From NCBI GenBank assembly GCA_016838945.1, contig JADLKP010000103.1:1-7540 (forward strand): a stretch of DNA of 7,540 nt. Reading direction: 5' to 3'. Below the pieces are notes generated by a model, which worked only from the letters and a program-made list of their open reading frames with translations, was not told the DNA's origin and did not search any database. This document shows positions 4,094 to 7,540 of the stretch, in pieces. The stretch comes from Methanobrevibacter sp. GTDB lineage: Archaea > Methanobacteriota > Methanobacteria > Methanobacteriales > Methanobacteriaceae. Each line of letters starts with the position of its first letter. The stretch's first letter is position 1. The translations under genes and the position numbers were made by a program.

Positions 4094-6136
4094 TTAATTT
4101 AGGGAATAATCAAGCCTTGAATATTTTTCAATACTCAAGTCTAAATCTTCAAGAATTGCACTATTGTCCCATGGTTCAACTTTGTCCAAGTTTGCTTGGT
4201 AGACATCAAGATTATTCAGGAATGCCTCTATCTCATCAACCTTCAATTCTTCATGAGATTCTCCGAAACCTAACTTTTCAACATAGAATCCATTGAGGAT
4301 CTGTTCAAAGTTCTTATGTGCAGGAGTGCTGTAGATAGGCTTCTTGAGATAGATTGCCTCTGAAATCATGGTGAATCCACCATTCACTATGATTGCCTTT
4401 GCAGTTCTCATGTCTTCAAATATCTGCTCTTCATTGAATGACCTGTATGTAAGGTTTCCATCAACTTCATCCTTATTGAATCCATAGACAATGAACTTGT
4501 AATCCAATTTCTTAAGCTCTTCCATGAGATTTATGCTTGATTCAGCTGTTTGGTAAACCAATACATGATCTCCTTTTTCAGGTTTCAATTCCATTATTTC
4601 CTTCCTCAATACTGGTGGGTAAAGGGCAGTCATATGGGGATGCTTTAAAGGGGGATGGAAGAAATTTGTAATGATATGCCTTTTTGGCCTTAGGATGTAT
4701 GATTTGCATACTGCCTTTGCAGTCAACATGTCTATCCTATGGTTTGGAGGATAATCGTACTCACATTGTGTAAGCATGTGGATGTTGTCCAAACTGATGA
4801 GTGGAATGTTCATCAGTTTACTTAGCATACTTGAATAGTTTTCAAAGTCAGATATGATTATGTTTGGCTTGACCTTTTTGTATTGCTTATACAAAACATT
4901 GTATCCTTCCTTCAAGTTGGTAGGATTTGCCTTCATTGCCTTGAAGAATGTTTTCTTGGTTCTCACCACATTGTTTTCATAAACTGTATTGAATCCTCCG
5001 ATTTCAAATACGTTATCGAATTTTTGGGCTAGGAATTCATATGCCCTTTCACTTGAAAAGATATAAACGTCATACTTTTTAGTCAAATGCTCAAGGATTA
5101 CGCTGCTTCTGATTGCATGTCCCATTCCTTCTCCACATATTGAGTAGAATATCCTTTTTCGCCCTGTTTCAGCTATTGCATCTTCCAATGTAATCAGTGC
5201 ATTATCGCTATTTTCTCCATCTCCTTTCATGCTTTCGGCATCAACACCAATAAATGCAGTTTCATTTTCGTTAACTTGGACCTCAATCAATTCGTTCTCT
5301 TCAGGTTCCCTATCCTTGAACTTGTTGATTCTATCCTTTATCATACGGTTTCTGGACTTTTCAGCAATCTTCTCCATTTCCACACTGTCAAGCGCCTCAA
5401 TGGGGTTATGTTCAAATTCATAATCCTCTATGTTGGATCCATGGCCAAATCCATAACCTAACTCTTCAGCACTGGTTCTTTTTCCTCTAAAGTCATTGAC
5501 AGTACTTTTTCCATATTGCTTAAGTAAAGTGTAGAGGCCTTCCTCTTCAAGTCTTCTTGTGGAAACTCCAATCTTTGCATTTCTAAGGACCTTGAATTCG
5601 CTTATTTCCGCTATTCTTTCGATATAGTCGGTGTCTTCACCAAAGCTTAAATTCTCATCGAATCCATTGCATTCGTCATGCAGTTCCTTTCTGGAGATGA
5701 TTCCATAACATCCTGCACCATGAGGCTTGATGTTTTCAACAGCTATCATGAACCAGTTTGCCAAGTCATGAAGATATTTGTCCCTTTTATTTTCTGAGAG
5801 TGGTGTCATTTGGGTGATTGCAATGCCTAAGTCATCAGCTTCAAATTCTTCAATAACATTTCTGAGGTAATTTTCAGTTAGTTCCAAATCAGAATCTAAA
5901 AACAGCAATATTTCTCCTTTCGCAACTTTTGCACCATTGTTTCTTCCTATTCCAGGAAGACCTCCTTCAACGACAACACAACCGTATTCTTTGGCTATTT
6001 CCCTAGTATTATCATTGGATTGTGCATCCGCCACTATTATCTCATAATCTGTAAAATCCTGAGATTTAATGCTTTCAAGCAATTTAGGAAGATATTCCTC
6101 TTCATTATATGTAGGTATGATAATACTGATTTTCAT
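4094..6136 (-). CDS. Two-domain glycosyltransferase: GT2 family fused to an MJ1255-type GT-B domain
   Basis: The 680-aa protein joins two enzymes. Residues 1-225 are a GT-A fold family 2 transferase. They start with the typical IIIPTYNEE strand-loop, have the nucleotide-sugar metal motif at 81-83 (Asp-Ser-Asp), and a GED at 166-168 as likely catalytic region. Residues 226-325 are a charged, acidic linker of low complexity. Residues 327-680 match the MJ1255-type family of GT-B-like transferases, with GEGMGH at 335-340 near the start and NGGFTMISEA at 585-594 in the presumed donor site, followed by a conserved Lys-Pro. No membrane segment or signal peptide is visible, so it should work on the cytoplasmic face, perhaps making a lipid- or polymer-linked glycan. 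The start is supported by GAGATGAT at 6140-6147. It lies 118 bp downstream of a membrane protein gene on the same strand. Sugar donor and acceptor are unknown. Confidence 0.88.
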   Translation of the reverse strand: MKISIIIPTYNEEEYLPKLLESIKSQDFTDYEIIVADAQSNDNTREIAKEYGCVVVEGGLPGIGRNNGAKVAKGEILLFLDSDLELTENYLRNVIEEFEADDLGIAITQMTPLSENKRDKYLHDLANWFMIAVENIKPHGAGCYGIISRKELHDECNGFDENLSFGEDTDYIERIAEISEFKVLRNAKIGVSTRRLEEEGLYTLLKQYGKSTVNDFRGKRTSAEELGYGFGHGSNIEDYEFEHNPIEALDSVEMEKIAEKSRNRMIKDRINKFKDREPEENELIEVQVNENETAFIGVDAESMKGDGENSDNALITLEDAIAETGRKRIFYSICGEGMGHAIRSSVILEHLTKKYDVYIFSSERAYEFLAQKFDNVFEIGGFNTVYENNVVRTKKTFFKAMKANPTNLKEGYNVLYKQYKKVKPNIIISDFENYSSMLSKLMNIPLISLDNIHMLTQCEYDYPPNHRIDMLTAKAVCKSYILRPKRHIITNFFHPPLKHPHMTALYPPVLRKEIMELKPEKGDHVLVYQTAESSINLMEELKKLDYKFIVYGFNKDEVDGNLTYRSFNEEQIFEDMRTAKAIIVNGGFTMISEAIYLKKPIYSTPAHKNFEQILNGFYVEKLGFGESHEELKVDEIEAFLNNLDVYQANLDKVEPWDNSAILEDLDLSIEKYSRLDYSLN

Positions 6137-6139
6137 TTT

Positions 6140-6147
6140 ATCATCTC
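6140..6147 (-). promoter_or_regulatory. Ribosome binding site of the glycosyltransferase gene
   Basis: On the minus strand GAGATGAT differs by one base from GAGGTGAT of the Shine-Dalgarno consensus and ends 3 nt before the ATG. It confirms the start at 6136. TATA-like sequence at 6168-6178 is too close to leave this site in the leader, so the promoter may lie in or beyond the direct repeats. Confidence 0.7.
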
Positions 6148-6181
6148 TTGGAGTTTTTATTGGTTTTAAATATATTATAAT

Positions 6182-6238
6182 TATATTTGTTAATCAAGTT
6201 AAATATCTTATAATATATTTGTTAATCAAGTTAAATAT
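6182..6238. repeat. 25-bp direct repeat, two exact copies, upstream of the glycosyltransferase gene
   Basis: Positions 6182-6206 and 6214-6238 are identical over 25 bp, with a period of 32 bp (about three helical turns). Each copy contains the core TTAATCAAGTTAA flanked by ATATTT and AAATAT, which are inverted relative to each other. A degenerate partial third copy (TTTTAAATATATTATAA) precedes them at 6164-6180. The repeats fill most of the gap between the membrane protein stop and the glycosyltransferase start, the position of a promoter or operator. Confidence 0.9.
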
Positions 6239-6254
6239 TTTTTGAATTAATTAA

Positions 6255-7367
6255 TTATAAGTATGAATAGATGTTCCAGCTTAAGGAATACCAATCGCAT
6301 TTTCCCTCCAAACTAATGGCTAAGTTATTTAACAAGTCCATCTCATTATATTGATTTGAAAGATAAACTGTTGTTTTATTTTGATGCTCTGTTAAATTTA
6401 ATGTATCATATTGATTTAAAGCATCAAGGTCATGAGCATTATACATATTCACTTCGTAAGAATCTGGGCAAGCGCCATAAAATGCTATTGAAAACCTTAA
6501 GATGATAATAAATATCAATGCTATGTGAGGCAAGAATTTTTTCAAAAGCCGGATTTTGGATTCCTTGTTTTTAGTGACTTTATATGATATTTCTGATTTG
6601 ACAGTCTCTCTTTCCTCTCTTTTGATCAGCAAATCTGAAAACCCATCTAAAATGTTTCCGTTAAACATGATTATTAGCATTCCATATATTCCGCCTATTG
6701 CAGGAGTTCCAAACAGGCCTCCATCCATGATTCCAATTATTCCCAATGTGCTTGTAAATGCCAATAATACTCTAGATATCCCTTTACGTCTTTGCAATGA
6801 CATGATCATTGCAATGTATATGATAGGAATAAGGATAAAGAGAGCGTAGATTATGCTTGGTGTATAGGCGCTTAATGAGCTTCCGGTATGTATTCCTGCA
6901 GGGATATATGTTAGGAGGCTTCCGAGGATGATTCCAAAGATTGCCTTATACAGATGGGAATGGAGAATGCTTGTGCTTGTCATGGTCGGATTCATGATGA
7001 CAAGTATTGTATTCCAATCCAGTCCAAGTGTGCCTCTCAAGTATACTTCCACAATCAAGCCCATAATTGCAGTGAATAGAAATAGGATAAGGGATAATTT
7101 TAGATAAAAATCATTATCCTTAAGGATTCTTGGAATGTTCAGATTCATGAAATGGTTATGTATCCTTTCATTGTCTCCAAGTGAGGATAGGATGATTGTT
7201 ATTCCAAAGACTACAAAAAAGAGAATGTCCTTTCCTTTTGAGGATCCCATTAGAATCGGTTGGGCAAATGGTCTTATGAATTGGTCTATTCCACTTAGGA
7301 AGAATAGCAGAGTTCCAAAAACGATTAAAATTATTCCAAAAGGAATATATCTGTTTATCTTTTTCAT
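6255..7367 (-). CDS. Polytopic membrane protein of unknown function with extracellular C-terminal domain
   Basis: I do not recognise this 370-aa family. About nine hydrophobic segments can be seen, near residues 8-26, 48-64, 89-110, 119-135 (weak), 143-157, 171-190, 199-217, 219-236 and 279-298. Loops rich in Lys/Arg (62-90, 190-199, 249-288) fit a cytoplasmic location by the positive-inside rule, which gives N-in and C-out topology. The last 72 residues would then be outside. They contain two cysteines (300 and 357, possible disulfide) and two Asn-x-Thr sequons (Asn324 and Asn330), consistent with a surface domain. No transporter or enzyme motif is evident. The start is supported by GAGAGG at 7375-7380. 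It lies upstream of, and on the same strand as, the glycosyltransferase. A flippase-like, glycan-related or sensory role is possible but unproven. Confidence 0.85.
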   Translation of the reverse strand: MKKINRYIPFGIILIVFGTLLFFLSGIDQFIRPFAQPILMGSSKGKDILFFVVFGITIILSSLGDNERIHNHFMNLNIPRILKDNDFYLKLSLILFLFTAIMGLIVEVYLRGTLGLDWNTILVIMNPTMTSTSILHSHLYKAIFGIILGSLLTYIPAGIHTGSSLSAYTPSIIYALFILIPIIYIAMIMSLQRRKGISRVLLAFTSTLGIIGIMDGGLFGTPAIGGIYGMLIIMFNGNILDGFSDLLIKREERETVKSEISYKVTKNKESKIRLLKKFLPHIALIFIIILRFSIAFYGACPDSYEVNMYNAHDLDALNQYDTLNLTEHQNKTTVYLSNQYNEMDLLNNLAISLEGKCDWYSLSWNIYSYL

Positions 7368-7374
7368 AAGACTT

Positions 7375-7380
7375 CCTCTC
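7375..7380 (-). promoter_or_regulatory. Ribosome binding site of the membrane protein gene
   Basis: On the minus strand GAGAGG precedes the ATG at 7367 by 7 nt. Its GAGG core sits exactly where the consensus places it for a 2-nt offset, the same geometry as the glycosyltransferase and RraA-like genes. Confidence 0.75.
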
Positions 7381-7417
7381 TTTGATTTGATTGTCTAAAA
7401 TTATGAAATTCTAATAC

Positions 7418-7430
7418 TTATTTATATTAT
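7418..7430 (-). promoter_or_regulatory. Candidate TATA box of the membrane protein gene
   Basis: On the minus strand the sequence reads ATAATATAAATAA. Initiation about 25 nt downstream, near 7398, would give a leader of some 30 nt that includes the ribosome binding site. The assignment is tentative because of the high A/T content. Confidence 0.45.
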
Positions 7431-7434
7431 GAAA

Positions 7435-7540
7435 TTTAATTTTTTAGTTTTACGTCAATTCAATATTTTTTATTTTTTAAATTGAATTTTTATTTTTTAG
7501 TTTTATGTCAATTCAATATTTTTTATTTTTTAAATTGAAT
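7435..7540. repeat. 53-bp tandem repeat with internal dyad, cut by the window edge
   Basis: Positions 7435-7487 and 7488-7540 are two copies of a 53-bp unit with two mismatches (7438/7491 and 7453/7506). In copy 1 AATTCAAT (7457-7464) and ATTGAATT (7481-7488) are inverted around a 16-nt A/T loop; copy 2 has the same arrangement. The second copy ends at the last base, so more copies may follow. The array is upstream of the membrane protein promoter. Confidence 0.9.

Noticed and set aside
5229..5461. Two overlapping plus-strand ORFs inside the glycosyltransferase gene
   Set aside because: They are antisense to the linker of the glycosyltransferase, Ser/Phe/Leu-rich and without ribosome binding sites.
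6556..7398. Plus-strand ORFs opposite the membrane protein (6556-6849 and 7135-7398)
   Set aside because: They are antisense shadows of hydrophobic coding sequence. The minus-strand gene has a good ribosome binding site and a membrane protein pattern.

Overview
The window looks like chromosomal DNA of a methanogenic archaeon of the order Methanobacteriales, most likely Methanobrevibacter or a close relative. The evidence is archaeal information-processing genes (Gar1 and TFB), TATA-type promoters, strongly A/T-rich intergenic DNA with simple A/T tandem repeats, and a TFB protein of the methanobacterial type. I cannot name the species from sequence alone.

Layout from left to right: (1) an AT-rich leader with a TATA box, then an RraA-like protein starting at TTG (304-1038, +). 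(2) A convergent Sir2-family deacylase (1181-1909, -), separated from it by eleven copies of an 11-bp A/T repeat that runs into the 3' end of the Sir2 gene. (3) A 423-bp AT-rich gap with the divergent Sir2 and Gar1 promoters. (4) Gar1 (2333-2698, +) followed by transcription factor B (about 2864-3853, +). Three imperfect copies of an inverted repeat lie between them. (5) Facing terminators in the 240-bp gap at 3854-4093. (6) On the minus strand, a polytopic membrane protein of unknown function (6255-7367) and, downstream, a 680-aa two-domain glycosyltransferase (4094-6136). Their spacer carries two exact 25-bp direct repeats. (7) A 53-bp tandem repeat at the right edge, upstream of the membrane protein.

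How the genes relate: Gar1 (H/ACA guide RNP, rRNA pseudouridylation) and TFB (RNA polymerase recruitment) form a gene pair that links ribosome maturation to transcription initiation. The glycosyltransferase and membrane protein probably act at the cell envelope, the latter carrying a predicted outward C-terminal domain with two N-glycosylation sequons. The RraA-like protein and the Sir2 deacylase are unrelated single genes.

The most notable point is TFB. Its zinc ribbon is encoded in a frame that has no ATG, GTG or TTG between the preceding in-frame stop and Met66. A good Shine-Dalgarno sequence is placed to start translation at an ACG codon (2864). Either the general transcription factor begins at a near-cognate codon, which could limit its dosage, or the sequence has a T-to-C change at the start codon. 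Together with the triple inverted repeat just upstream, this is the best candidate in the window for an undescribed control device.
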